Source of the DNA: Candidatus Latescibacterota bacterium
GTDB lineage: Bacteria; JAAXHH01
DNA: 64,000 nucleotides
Reading direction: 5' to 3'
NCBI GenBank assembly: GCA_022823465.1
Contig: JAJEHX010000018.1
Location: 42,161-106,160 of the forward strand
Shown here piece by piece: positions 1 through 8,000 of the stretch. The notes under the pieces were generated by a model, which saw only the letters and a program-made list of their open reading frames with translations, ran no database searches and was not told the DNA's origin. The position numbers were made by a program, and so were the translations under genes. Numbering within the stretch: position 1 is the first letter of the stretch; each line of letters opens with the position of its first letter.

Positions 1-156
1 CGCCGCCTCGACCTGTTTAAGGCCACGTTGGCGAATGATCCTGTCGATACGCGTAACCAACTCAGCCTTGAGCAGGTGCGCTTCGGCATCCGGTAAGCCC
101 AGATCAGCAAAGACGTTTCCGCTGCTGCGTTCAATCTTTATGTCTTGGGTCTTCAT
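1..156 (-). CDS. XRE-family (HigA-like) antitoxin, partial at window edge
   Basis: The 52 visible codons begin MKTQDIKIERSSGNVF and continue through a segment with LLKAELVTRIDRII and RGLKQVEAA, the start of a lambda-repressor-type helix-turn-helix. This layout is typical of the XRE antitoxin paired with a Gp49/HigB-type RelE toxin. The start codon shares one base with the stop of the upstream toxin remnant (TGATG), so the two were translationally coupled. The C-terminal half lies outside the window. The antitoxin should bind DNA and repress its own promoter; with the toxin gene broken (see 156-324) it would be an orphan regulator. The family call is recognition from sequence, not a search. 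Confidence 0.75.
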   Translation of the reverse strand, partial: MKTQDIKIERSSGNVFADLGLPDAEAHLLKAELVTRIDRIIRQRGLKQVEAA

Positions 157-324
157 CAGTCTTCCTCCTCTTCATAGTATAAACGGTAATGCTGCTCCGC
201 GATTTTCAATCTGCGCCTGATAGAGTGCAAAGCCTATCTTGCTACGTACAAATTTTGGAAACGCTTTAAGGTCTGACTTACTGGAGCCGACCCATTCGAT
301 AGGTTTTAGTATCTGAGTGGTCAT
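156..324 (-). pseudogene. HigB/Gp49-like RelE-family toxin, internally deleted
   Basis: From the ATG at 324 the frame reads MTTQILKPIEWVGSSKSDLK then a segment ending KIGFALYQAQ, the N-terminus of the phage Gp49/HigB RelE-like toxin family. After about 38 codons the frame meets an early stop at 172. In the next frame the sequence reads RRLKIAEQHYRLYYEEEED then TGA at 156-158, which looks like the normal C-terminus. Family members are about 110-120 residues, so some 50-60 central residues are missing and the ends are joined out of frame. The junction lies at GGCGCAG, which could encode QAQ on one side and RRR on the other, so a short-repeat deletion is plausible. The toxin should be inactive. 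Confidence 0.7.
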
Positions 325-469
325 AGCAATGATAGTTGATCCACCATATTTGCACAATCTTTTTCGGAATCCTGAACTTTGAGCCCGATCTCGGCCAAAC
401 CATGTAAAATGGGTGGCTGTTTTACAACAAAACGGTCCTGTAGTTCGTAACAAACGCCCGAATTACCGC

Positions 470-498
470 TTGACATCAACCCTTCCCCTGCATATCTG
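470..498 (+). promoter_or_regulatory. Candidate sigma70 promoter for cysS
   Basis: TTGACA at 470-475 is followed by exactly 17 bases and TATCTG at 493-498. The -35 is consensus and the -10 is weak. Transcription would start near 505, about 120 bases upstream of the cysS start. Read from sequence only. Confidence 0.4.
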
Positions 499-553
499 GT
501 ACATGGCAAAATTGACGATAAACGAGACTGAATCTCGAAACGGATTTAGGTGG

Positions 554-589
554 CCGGAGAAACTGGAGCAGCTGGAGATACCGGAGCAG
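554..589 (+). repeat. Four-unit 9-bp minisatellite in the cysS leader
   Basis: Four consecutive 9-mers, CCGGAGAAA, CTGGAGCAG, CTGGAGATA and CCGGAGCAG, share the pattern CYGGAGNNN. The same 9-bp period and a similar unit recur in cysH and twice in hemC. Confidence 0.8.
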
Positions 590-627
590 CCGTCAAGGCC
601 AGAGAAGATCCAACGGAATCACATTCC

Positions 628-2016
<1,389 letters not shown>

Positions 2017-2025
<9 letters not shown>

Positions 2026-2049
2026 CGATTACCCCGAACGCGGTAGCGA
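2017..2049 (+). repeat. Stop-codon echo at cysS 3' end
   Basis: ACGCGGTAACGA (2017-2028, containing the cysS stop TAA) recurs as ACGCGGTAGCGA at 2038-2049, 11 of 12 identical, period 21. Part of the window-wide pattern described in the findings. Confidence 0.6.
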
Positions 2050-2058
2050 ACATTCCTC

Positions 2059-2838
2059 ATGAATCTGCTCCTCGTCGGTGGTTCCGGCCTTGTCGGGACG
2101 GCCGTCACACCCTACCTGCGGAAACACCATAACCTGCGCGTGCTGGACCTCAAATCCCCTGAACACGACCTGGAGTATGTCGAAGGATCCATCGCCGATC
2201 CCGACACGGTGCGCCGGGCCCTCGACGGCATGGACGGGTTCATCACAATGGTCATGAAGGGTGGCCAGGGCGGCCATGACCGGCATCACACCTTGGAACA
2301 GGTGATCGACAACTATACCGTCAACTGCCTGGGCCACCATATACTGCTGTATACCGCCGCTGAAATGGGCATCATGCGCGGGATCTACACCGGCACCATG
2401 AGCGTCCACAACCGGCACCGGACCTGGTATCCTTCCGAGGAGGAGGTGCCCCTGGACGGTCCCAACGTCTACGGGTTGACTAAGGGACTCACGGAGGAGA
2501 TCTGCCGGTATTTTGCCCGTGAGTACGACATGAGCCTGCTCGTCTACCGGATCACGGGACCCTGCAACAGAGCCATGTTCATCGACCGGATCAAGCACCC
2601 GCCCGGCGGGCCAAAACTCTATTACACCGACGAGGAAGACATGGCCGAGGCCTACCTGGCAGGGCTGCGTTTCCTAGACCAGGGCGGCAGCGGCCAGGGC
2701 GGCAGCGTTCAGGCCGGCCGAGGCCGCTGCGAGGTGTTCTTCATCTCCGGGGACGAGAAGCGCGAAGAAATGAACATGGCCAGGGCCCGCGAGCTTTTGG
2801 ACTGGGAGCCGGTAGCGCGGAAGAAGCTGGGGATCTGA
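2059..2838 (+). CDS. NAD(P)-dependent epimerase/dehydratase (extended SDR)
   Basis: A 259-residue Rossmann-fold protein of the NAD-dependent epimerase family. The N-terminal dinucleotide-binding motif is LLVGGSGLVGTAV, the usual GxxGxxG form, and the catalytic YxxxK appears as YGLTKGL with an upstream MSVHN strand in place of a typical SSAA-type serine site. Members reduce, epimerise or dehydrate nucleotide sugars and related compounds; the substrate here is unknown. Near the C-terminus an inserted glycine-rich loop (FLDQGGSGQGGSVQAGRG) is encoded by a perfect 14-bp direct repeat of period 15 (2679-2692 and 2694-2707). It starts 33 bases after cysS but no functional link to it is evident. Confidence 0.8.
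   Translation: MNLLLVGGSGLVGTAVTPYLRKHHNLRVLDLKSPEHDLEYVEGSIADPDTVRRALDGMDGFITMVMKGGQGGHDRHHTLEQVIDNYTVNCLGHHILLYTAAEMGIMRGIYTGTMSVHNRHRTWYPSEEEVPLDGPNVYGLTKGLTEEICRYFAREYDMSLLVYRITGPCNRAMFIDRIKHPPGGPKLYYTDEEDMAEAYLAGLRFLDQGGSGQGGSVQAGRGRCEVFFISGDEKREEMNMARARELLDWEPVARKKLGI
2679..2707 (+). repeat. In-frame 15-bp tandem duplication inside the SDR gene
   Basis: CCAGGGCGGCAGCG occurs at 2679-2692 and again at 2694-2707, period 15 (five codons), giving the repeated peptide QGGSG/QGGSV. It inserts a flexible loop without breaking the frame. Confidence 0.8.
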
Positions 2839-2910
2839 GGTTCCGGAGGCCGGGAATACGCGGGGTGCCGGTGTTCAGAACCACCGCGCCGTCGTGACGG
2901 CCAAGGCCGG

Positions 2911-3585
2911 TTACGGCCGCCTGGCCGCCATGCACGCCTTTTTTCCCCGCTGCATTTCACACCTGAAATCGACGTAGCCCAGGCTGGACAGCAGGACCTT
3001 GTGCGTTTCAACGGGCAACCTGCGGGGTCGTTCGGGGTCGTCTTTCTCGAATGGAACCACGAAGTCTGCGTTGACCAGGAGGCCGCCTGGTGCCAGGATT
3101 CCCAGGATCTGTCGGTAGACGGCTTCGAGGGCGTCGATACCGCCGAGGTCGTGGAACGTCTGGAGCGAGAAGGCTGCGTCGAAAGGGCCGATACCTGCGG
3201 TCCATGCGACATCTTTAAGGTCCGCGTGGACAAGGCGTATGTCCCGATGGCCGGCCGTTTCAAGCAGTTCCTTCCCGTGCAGGACGAGCGCCGGCTCGAT
3301 CTCGATCCCTGTATACTCGACAGTGGCGGGCGGCCCCTCACCGGATGCATCGGCTAACGAGTTCAGCACGGACCTGGCGAGTCCCGCCGCGCCGACCCCC
3401 AGTTCCAGCACCCGGATCACCGCGTGACGCTTCTCCTCGCTCGGATCCACAACACCCTCATTACACCACCGGACCAGCGCCCTCACGACGCACTCGGCCA
3501 TCATCGCCCGCTCCGGCCACCTCCGGTCCAGATCCGCCGTCCATGCGTCGATGTAGTCCGGCCCGGTGAAATCCGACAACGCCAT
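2911..3585 (-). CDS. Class I SAM-dependent methyltransferase
   Basis: 224 residues. The SAM-binding motif I is VIRVLELGVGAAGLARSVL around residue 55-75, followed by an acidic strand IEIEPALVL, HADLKDVAW and FDAAFSLQTFHDL, then the post-III segment ILGILAPGGLLVNADFV. This order is that of class I methyltransferases with a UbiE/O-methyltransferase-like fold. The N-terminal FTGPDYIDAWTADLDRRWPE segment probably forms the substrate lid. The acceptor substrate cannot be read from the sequence. It converges on the SDR gene and is followed upstream on the same strand by an unassigned gene. Confidence 0.8.
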   Translation of the reverse strand: MALSDFTGPDYIDAWTADLDRRWPERAMMAECVVRALVRWCNEGVVDPSEEKRHAVIRVLELGVGAAGLARSVLNSLADASGEGPPATVEYTGIEIEPALVLHGKELLETAGHRDIRLVHADLKDVAWTAGIGPFDAAFSLQTFHDLGGIDALEAVYRQILGILAPGGLLVNADFVVPFEKDDPERPRRLPVETHKVLLSSLGYVDFRCEMQRGKKACMAARRP

Positions 3586-3614
3586 GCCAGAGGTTCCCTT
3601 GTCGTTGCGTGTGG

Positions 3615-3757
3615 TCTAGTCGGTCCGCTTCGGCATGCAACCGTGCCCCGTGCTCCTTGGCCGGTCCGCGTCAATACAGCACGTCCGTACCCGCGCCGCT
3701 GGTAAGTCTGTGTCGATCTGGCCCTGTAATCATGCCTTCTAGTCGGTCCGCGTCGGC
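3615..3757 (-). repeat. Echo of the 3' end of the 450-residue gene
   Basis: On the plus strand TCTAGTCGGTCCGCGTCGGC (3738-3757, overlapping the stop of the gene ending at 3739) recurs as TCTAGTCGGTCCGCTTCGGC at 3615-3634, 19 of 20 identical, 123 bases further downstream of that gene. A third partial copy (CCGGTCCGCGTC) lies near 3661. Confidence 0.75.
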
Positions 3758-5091
3758 TTGCGCCCGTGGCTGAAGGAATCGAGCCGGGGCGTATCAGGCG
3801 GCCAGTAAGGTGCGTCGTTCGACTCCTGCCAGGGATTGCCGCAGAAATTGGTGAGGATATGCCATTCGGGCGCGCCGATATCGGGGTCGGGATGGAAGAG
3901 AAAACGCTTGAGGCCGGCTTCCCTGGAGGCGTTGAGGATCCCGTGCAGGTCCCGGGCCGGCATGGCGTCGCCCGCGTGGGGCGCCCGGCCCGTCGAGACC
4001 CAGCAGATGCACTTGTCCGTATCACCGATGGCCTCCAGGGCGCGGCGGGTTTCCCCGTACACGATGGTGGAGAAGAACTCGTCGGGGAACCCCATCTCCA
4101 TGTCCATCAGGGTGCGCACGCCCGGCAGGTCGATGCCGAAGAGCAGTTTCACCACGTCGAAGGCGTCCTCTTCGGTGAGCGACGGGTTCCACTTCCGTAG
4201 CCGCTGCACCCAGCGGGAGACCGTCCCGTACATGCCGTCGAAGCCCCGGTGCCAGTAGTAGTGCTTGGGGAAGATAAAGTCGAACCAGGAAGCCATGGCG
4301 TGGTAGTCCTGGCAGGTCAGCGAGGAGAAGGCTGCCGTGCGCGGGATGCCGCCGAGTTCCACCTTGCGGTTGAGCTTGCCGACCTGTTCGGCTATGGCGG
4401 CCATGAATCCAAGGGCCGTTTCGCGGCGGGCACGGAGCCAGTACAGGGCATCCTCGTTGATGTCGAAGAGTTGCATGCCCGCCAGCATGCCGCCCGGCGC
4501 GCGATACCGTACCTCGGCCGGTGTGAGCTGGTGAAACCGTGTACGCAGGTGTTCGATCCCCTGCTGCAGCCGGTCCATGTCATACCCCAGCGCGGCGAAG
4601 CGCTCGTCTTCGCCGGGTCGTATCTCGAAGAGTTCGCCCCCGTGGTGGAAGGCGAGTTCGTAGTGCTGTTCCCCAGGGCCGTCGATCAGGAATCCGTGGG
4701 CCTGGGGCAGTGCGTTCATGGCATCCTGGACGGTCGCTGCGTGGCTGATTGCGCCGTATGGATCTTCTTCCACGGGAAGGCGTCCCCCGCCCAGGCCGGC
4801 GCCAAAGGTAATGATGTGCCAGCCCCGCTCCCTGGCGTCGTCGAGCATGGCGGAGAAAAGGCGTTCCTTTTCGGGGTCGCGGGGCATCTCACCGGGTGGA
4901 TCGACGCCGAAGGACCGGTATACGGCGGGGTCGCTGCCGAAGACCGGGATCCGCGTGCCGTCATCCAGCTCGAAGTGGAGATAGCCCACCACGATGCCGG
5001 TGACGCCGCCGTCCTGCCACGCGTCGAAGATCCGCTTGTAGTCGGTAATGTATCGATCGAGGGGGTTGTGGACGAAGATCCAGGCTTCCAT
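3739..5091 (-). CDS. Unassigned 450-residue protein, possibly TIM-barrel hydrolase-like
   Basis: The protein starts MEAWIFVHNPLDRYITDYKR and has no signal peptide or membrane segment. It is rich in aromatic and acidic residues spread through strand-like segments such as TGIVVGYLHFELDDG, GWHIITFGAG, GFLIDGPGEQHYELAFHHGG and FDFIFPKHYYWHRGFDG, with a late segment LKRFLFHPDPDIGAPEWHIL. That pattern resembles a (beta/alpha)8 sugar-processing enzyme, but no family signature could be named with confidence. The coding quality is good across its length. It is flanked by a methyltransferase and another unassigned gene on the same strand. Confidence 0.6.
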   Translation of the reverse strand: MEAWIFVHNPLDRYITDYKRIFDAWQDGGVTGIVVGYLHFELDDGTRIPVFGSDPAVYRSFGVDPPGEMPRDPEKERLFSAMLDDARERGWHIITFGAGLGGGRLPVEEDPYGAISHAATVQDAMNALPQAHGFLIDGPGEQHYELAFHHGGELFEIRPGEDERFAALGYDMDRLQQGIEHLRTRFHQLTPAEVRYRAPGGMLAGMQLFDINEDALYWLRARRETALGFMAAIAEQVGKLNRKVELGGIPRTAAFSSLTCQDYHAMASWFDFIFPKHYYWHRGFDGMYGTVSRWVQRLRKWNPSLTEEDAFDVVKLLFGIDLPGVRTLMDMEMGFPDEFFSTIVYGETRRALEAIGDTDKCICWVSTGRAPHAGDAMPARDLHGILNASREAGLKRFLFHPDPDIGAPEWHILTNFCGNPWQESNDAPYWPPDTPRLDSFSHGRKPTRTD

Positions 5092-5190
5092 TTAGGTCTC
5101 CTTGCCGGGAATTGTACTATGACGCGAGCGCTGGTTTGCGGAACCCATGCATCGTGGCCCGCCGGCATTTCCTTAATCCAGTTTCAACTT

Positions 5191-6300
5191 TCAGCCAGTG
5201 AGCCGCCTGCACAAATGGGGAATGAACACCCGGTTGTCGGCGGCCGTGTAGATCAGTTCGCCTCCCATGCGGCTGAAACTCTTGCCCATGCGATTGTAAT
5301 AGGCCGGGTTGTCCATGGGCGGTTCGCCGGCGTTCCAGTCCCAGTCCTCTTCCGTGAGGTCGTTCACCGCGATGAAGGGTCGCAGGGGTCCGATACCCTC
5401 CCGGCGCCTGAGGTTGTTGGCGATCGACATGGATTTCTCGAATACCTGGGGCGCCATGATCGAGGAGCCGACGGACAGGAAAACGCCGCCGTCGATGCGC
5501 GATACGCCCTCGGCGAAGACCTGGAAGTCGATCATTCCGCCACGCCCGTAAGCGGCGCCGCTGGCGAGGGGATGGGTATATACAATATCGTACCCGATGC
5601 CGGGATGAACGGTGAGCGGTACACCCAGCCGGAAGGCATTCCCGGTCAGCGAATATTCCTTGTACGGGTGTTCGACGGCGTGGCGGCCCGGCGCGATCCG
5701 GTGGCGTACGATGGTCTGCAGGATGTCGGCACGGGCGGGCATGGCCTCGTCGTCCTCCGGATTCCCGGACCAGTCCGAGAGCGCCTTCTGAAGTTCGGCC
5801 GGATCAGGCATGCTGTATCCGTCCTCGACGATCATCCTGCCCATCGATTCCCCGTATCCGAGCCCCCGAATCGCGCCGGTCAGCACCGCCAGGGCCGTAT
5901 GGCGGCCGGTCTCGTCCCACGTGCCGAAGCATCCCTGCGCGACGTGGGCGCGCACGTCCTCCTCGGACCGTCCGTGGAAGGCGTACTCCCAGTCGTGGAT
6001 CACGCCGGCGCCGTTGGTGGCCAGGTGGGTGATCCAGCCGGCTTTCATCATGCGCGTGACCACGGGACCAAGCCCGTTCTTCACGAGATGGGCACCATAG
6101 GCCAGCATGACGGTCGCGCCACTGGAACGGGCGGCACGGATACGGTGCGCTATCGTTTCGATCTGGGCGGCCTGGCGGGACGAAGCCGGGGGCAGCGGAC
6201 CGTCGGGATCGACGCGGATCTCGTCGATATGGTGCTTGCTTTCACGCTCCGCCAGGGGTTGTACCTTTACCCTGCGGCCGTCGATGCGCGGGTAGCCCAT
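5191..6300 (-). CDS. Unassigned 369-residue protein, weakly deoxyhypusine-synthase-like
   Basis: Starts MGYPRIDGRRVKVQPLAERE. The central part (ATVMLAYGAHLVKNGLGPVV, then a segment reading WITHLATNGAGVIHDWEYA) recalls the NAD-binding fold of deoxyhypusine-synthase-like proteins, as does the later VFLSVGSSIMAPQVFEKSM. The active-site lysine region of true deoxyhypusine synthase could not be found, and no eIF5A partner is present, so another function is likely. It is soluble, lacks a signal peptide and shares its orientation with the 450-residue gene, separated by about 100 bases. The family assignment is a guess from motif resemblance. Confidence 0.45.
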   Translation of the reverse strand: MGYPRIDGRRVKVQPLAERESKHHIDEIRVDPDGPLPPASSRQAAQIETIAHRIRAARSSGATVMLAYGAHLVKNGLGPVVTRMMKAGWITHLATNGAGVIHDWEYAFHGRSEEDVRAHVAQGCFGTWDETGRHTALAVLTGAIRGLGYGESMGRMIVEDGYSMPDPAELQKALSDWSGNPEDDEAMPARADILQTIVRHRIAPGRHAVEHPYKEYSLTGNAFRLGVPLTVHPGIGYDIVYTHPLASGAAYGRGGMIDFQVFAEGVSRIDGGVFLSVGSSIMAPQVFEKSMSIANNLRRREGIGPLRPFIAVNDLTEEDWDWNAGEPPMDNPAYYNRMGKSFSRMGGELIYTAADNRVFIPHLCRRLTG

Positions 6301-6462
6301 GGGCGCCCATTCCCGAGGAGTGATTTACGGAGGAGAGGTTTGATCGCCTGCCTGAAGGCTAATATACGGCCGGGGCGGGTCGCGCCAACTTTTTTCGGAA
6401 GGGAGCCCGACGGTTCGTCCGAGAATCGATCCGATACGAGGAGGAGGCAGGTCCGGGAGGTT

Positions 6463-6939
6463 TCAGATGCCGATCTCGACGCCCTTGACCGATACGCCCT
6501 GGCGGGTGATCTCGAGGTCGACCCGGCAGGCTTCCGTGTCGATGAGGAGCCGGTAGGCGCCCGGTGTATTCGGGGTGAAGGAGACGGTGTCCAGGACCTG
6601 TCCCTTCAGAGACGCGAGGGCCTCGTTGGTTTCGGTCACCGCCCGCTTGACGGCGGCGCCCCGCGGCGTGCCGTGAAACAGCCGCAGGAGCCGCTTCTCG
6701 GCCTGGGGACTCTGACGCCGCCGTGCGCGGCCGGACTGCAGGGTCAGTTCGAGGATGTTCTCCAGGCAGGGGACGTTTTCGGGGGAAACTCCGCCTTCTT
6801 CGATATCCCGGCGGAGGGCGAGGTAGGGGATCTTCGATTCCGCATCGGCCAGGGTGGAGGTAAAGGCGTCCACTTCATCCAGCAGCAGTTCACGCTCCTG
6901 GTCGTCGAGCCTGGTCAAAGAGGTATTGAGATTGCTCAC
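6463..6939 (-). CDS. Conserved-looking hypothetical protein at the end of the sulfur operon
   Basis: 158 residues from a GTG start that directly abuts the TAA of the preceding small gene, implying coupled translation. The N-terminal 100 residues are helical (RLDDQERELLLDEVDAFTST), while the last 45 look like beta strands (GAYRLLIDTEACRVDLEITR). No transmembrane segment or metal motif is visible. I do not recognise the family. Its position as the last gene of the sulfite reductase/APS reductase operon suggests a role linked to sulfur assimilation, but that is inference from context only. Confidence 0.5.
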   Translation of the reverse strand: MSNLNTSLTRLDDQERELLLDEVDAFTSTLADAESKIPYLALRRDIEEGGVSPENVPCLENILELTLQSGRARRRQSPQAEKRLLRLFHGTPRGAAVKRAVTETNEALASLKGQVLDTVSFTPNTPGAYRLLIDTEACRVDLEITRQGVSVKGVEIGI

Positions 6940-7167
6940 TTATGCCTGTTCCCGTATCTGGTCTGCCTGTTCCCGTGTCCGGCCGCACGTGGTCTCCCGT
7001 CGTACGCCAGGATTTTGGCTTCGAACGGTCCCACGGTGGGTGATGGTTGTGTCATCTCCACTGAATCCCGCGGCCAGGAGCGTCTCTTCGGCCCCGCCGA
7101 GACGCCAGGCGGATTCACGGACGATCTTTCGCAATAATCGCAGGTAGAGGATACCCGAACTGCTCAT
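6940..7167 (-). CDS. Small 75-residue hypothetical protein coupled to cysH
   Basis: The ATG at 7165-7167 overlaps the cysH stop as ATGA, and the TAA at 6940-6942 abuts the next GTG start, so it sits tightly inside the operon. The product begins MSSSGILYLRLLRKIVRESA, a basic amphipathic stretch, and continues with WRLGGAEETLLAAGFSGDD. Its C-terminus is polar and contains a duplicated REQA encoded by a perfect 13-bp direct repeat (6943-6955 and 6964-6976, period 21). No family was recognised. The operon position supports that it is expressed; whether the protein is functional is unknown. Confidence 0.45.
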   Translation of the reverse strand: MSSSGILYLRLLRKIVRESAWRLGGAEETLLAAGFSGDDTTITHRGTVRSQNPGVRRETTCGRTREQADQIREQA

Positions 7168-8000
7168 TTTTCCACCTCCTCCGCCACCAGCGCTTCCATT
7201 TCGTGCTCGAAGCCGCCGGTCTCCACCGGGCAGTGCATGCCGCATTCCTTGGGCGCGTTCTTCTCCCACCACCAGCGCCCCGCCCGCGAGTCCTCGCCGG
7301 GCTTCGTGACCCGGGTGCACGGCATGCAGCCGATACTCGTAAAGCCTTTTTCATACAGCGGGTGCTTCGGGACGTCGTAGAGCTCTATGTAGTCCCAGAC
7401 CTCGTCCTCGGTCCAGTCCGCCAGGGGGCTGATCTTCGCCAGTCCGCCGTGGTCGTGGTCGATCTCGATCTTGCGGATGTTCGCCCGGCTGGCCCACTGG
7501 TCGCGCCGAAGCCCGGTGAACAACCCGTCCAGCCCCTCGAGGGCCCGCCGGATCGGCTCCACCTTGCGCACGTTGCAGCACTTGAACCGCGATTCCACGG
7601 ACTTGTAGAAGAGGTTCACGCCGTGGGCGCCCACCATGTTCTCCACCTGGAGCAGGTCGGGGAAGTAAACCTGGATATCGATGTCGTAGTGGTCCCGGAC
7701 CTGGTCGATGAAGTCGTAGGTCTCCTGGTGCAGCCGGCCCGTATCCACCGTGAACACGTGGATATTGGGATCGATCTGCCAGGCCATGTCCAGCAGGACC
7801 ATCCCCTCCGCCTGGAAGCTCGTACACAGTCCGGCGCGTCGGCCCCAGCGGTCCAGGGCCCATTCGATCACGGCCTCGGGGGATTCTCCGTCGAACTCAA
7901 TGGCCAGTTGTCCGGCTTCGAATTCATCCAGAAAGTCGCGGTCCAGGCGTTCCAGGTGTTCCGGGCGGTCCGGACGGTCCAGGCGTTCCATGGCGGTCAT
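7164..8000 (-). CDS. cysH: Assimilatory [4Fe-4S] adenylylsulfate (APS) reductase
   Basis: 278 residues of the CysH family, which reduces APS to sulfite and AMP in assimilatory sulfate reduction. The FQAEGMVLLDM segment and VFTVDTGRLHQETYDF match the adenylylsulfate-binding core. The cysteine pairs FKCCNVRKVEP and GCMPCTRVT form the CC...CxxC set that binds a [4Fe-4S] cluster in APS-type enzymes and is absent from E. coli-type PAPS reductases. The catalytic C-terminal cysteine is in KECGMHCPVE. The start (8000) overlaps the sulfite reductase stop as ATGA and has AGGAGAGG upstream. The first 16 residues (MERLDRPDRPEHLERLD) come from a 9-bp minisatellite, so the true core begins after them. Confidence 0.93.
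   Translation of the reverse strand: MTAMERLDRPDRPEHLERLDRDFLDEFEAGQLAIEFDGESPEAVIEWALDRWGRRAGLCTSFQAEGMVLLDMAWQIDPNIHVFTVDTGRLHQETYDFIDQVRDHYDIDIQVYFPDLLQVENMVGAHGVNLFYKSVESRFKCCNVRKVEPIRRALEGLDGLFTGLRRDQWASRANIRKIEIDHDHGGLAKISPLADWTEDEVWDYIELYDVPKHPLYEKGFTSIGCMPCTRVTKPGEDSRAGRWWWEKNAPKECGMHCPVETGGFEHEMEALVAEEVEK
7938..7991 (-). repeat. cysH: Six-unit 9-bp minisatellite encoding the CysH N-terminus
   Basis: On the plus strand six consecutive 9-mers run GCGGTCCAG, GCGTTCCAG, GTGTTCCGG, GCGGTCCGG, ACGGTCCAG and GCGTTCCAT. In the coding direction they give ERLDRPDRPEHLERLDR-like triplet repeats. The period is three codons, so copy-number change keeps the frame. Confidence 0.85.

Larger units (their letters stand above)
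325..627. other. Intergenic region between the toxin remnant and cysS
   Basis: No supported gene. The part next to the toxin remnant is noticeably AT-richer than the cysS side. It holds a candidate cysS promoter (470-498) and a four-unit 9-bp tandem repeat (554-589). The cysS frame is open upstream to 550, but that stretch is the repeat itself and does not resemble CysRS. Confidence 0.6.

Noticed and set aside
321..509. A 62-codon minus-strand frame upstream of the toxin remnant
   Set aside because: No ribosome site, no family match; it overlaps the promoter region of the module.
4249..7137. A 962-codon open frame on the plus strand
   Set aside because: It is antisense to three minus-strand genes (450-, 369- and 158-residue), has no recognisable motif and reads as the GC-rich mirror of them.
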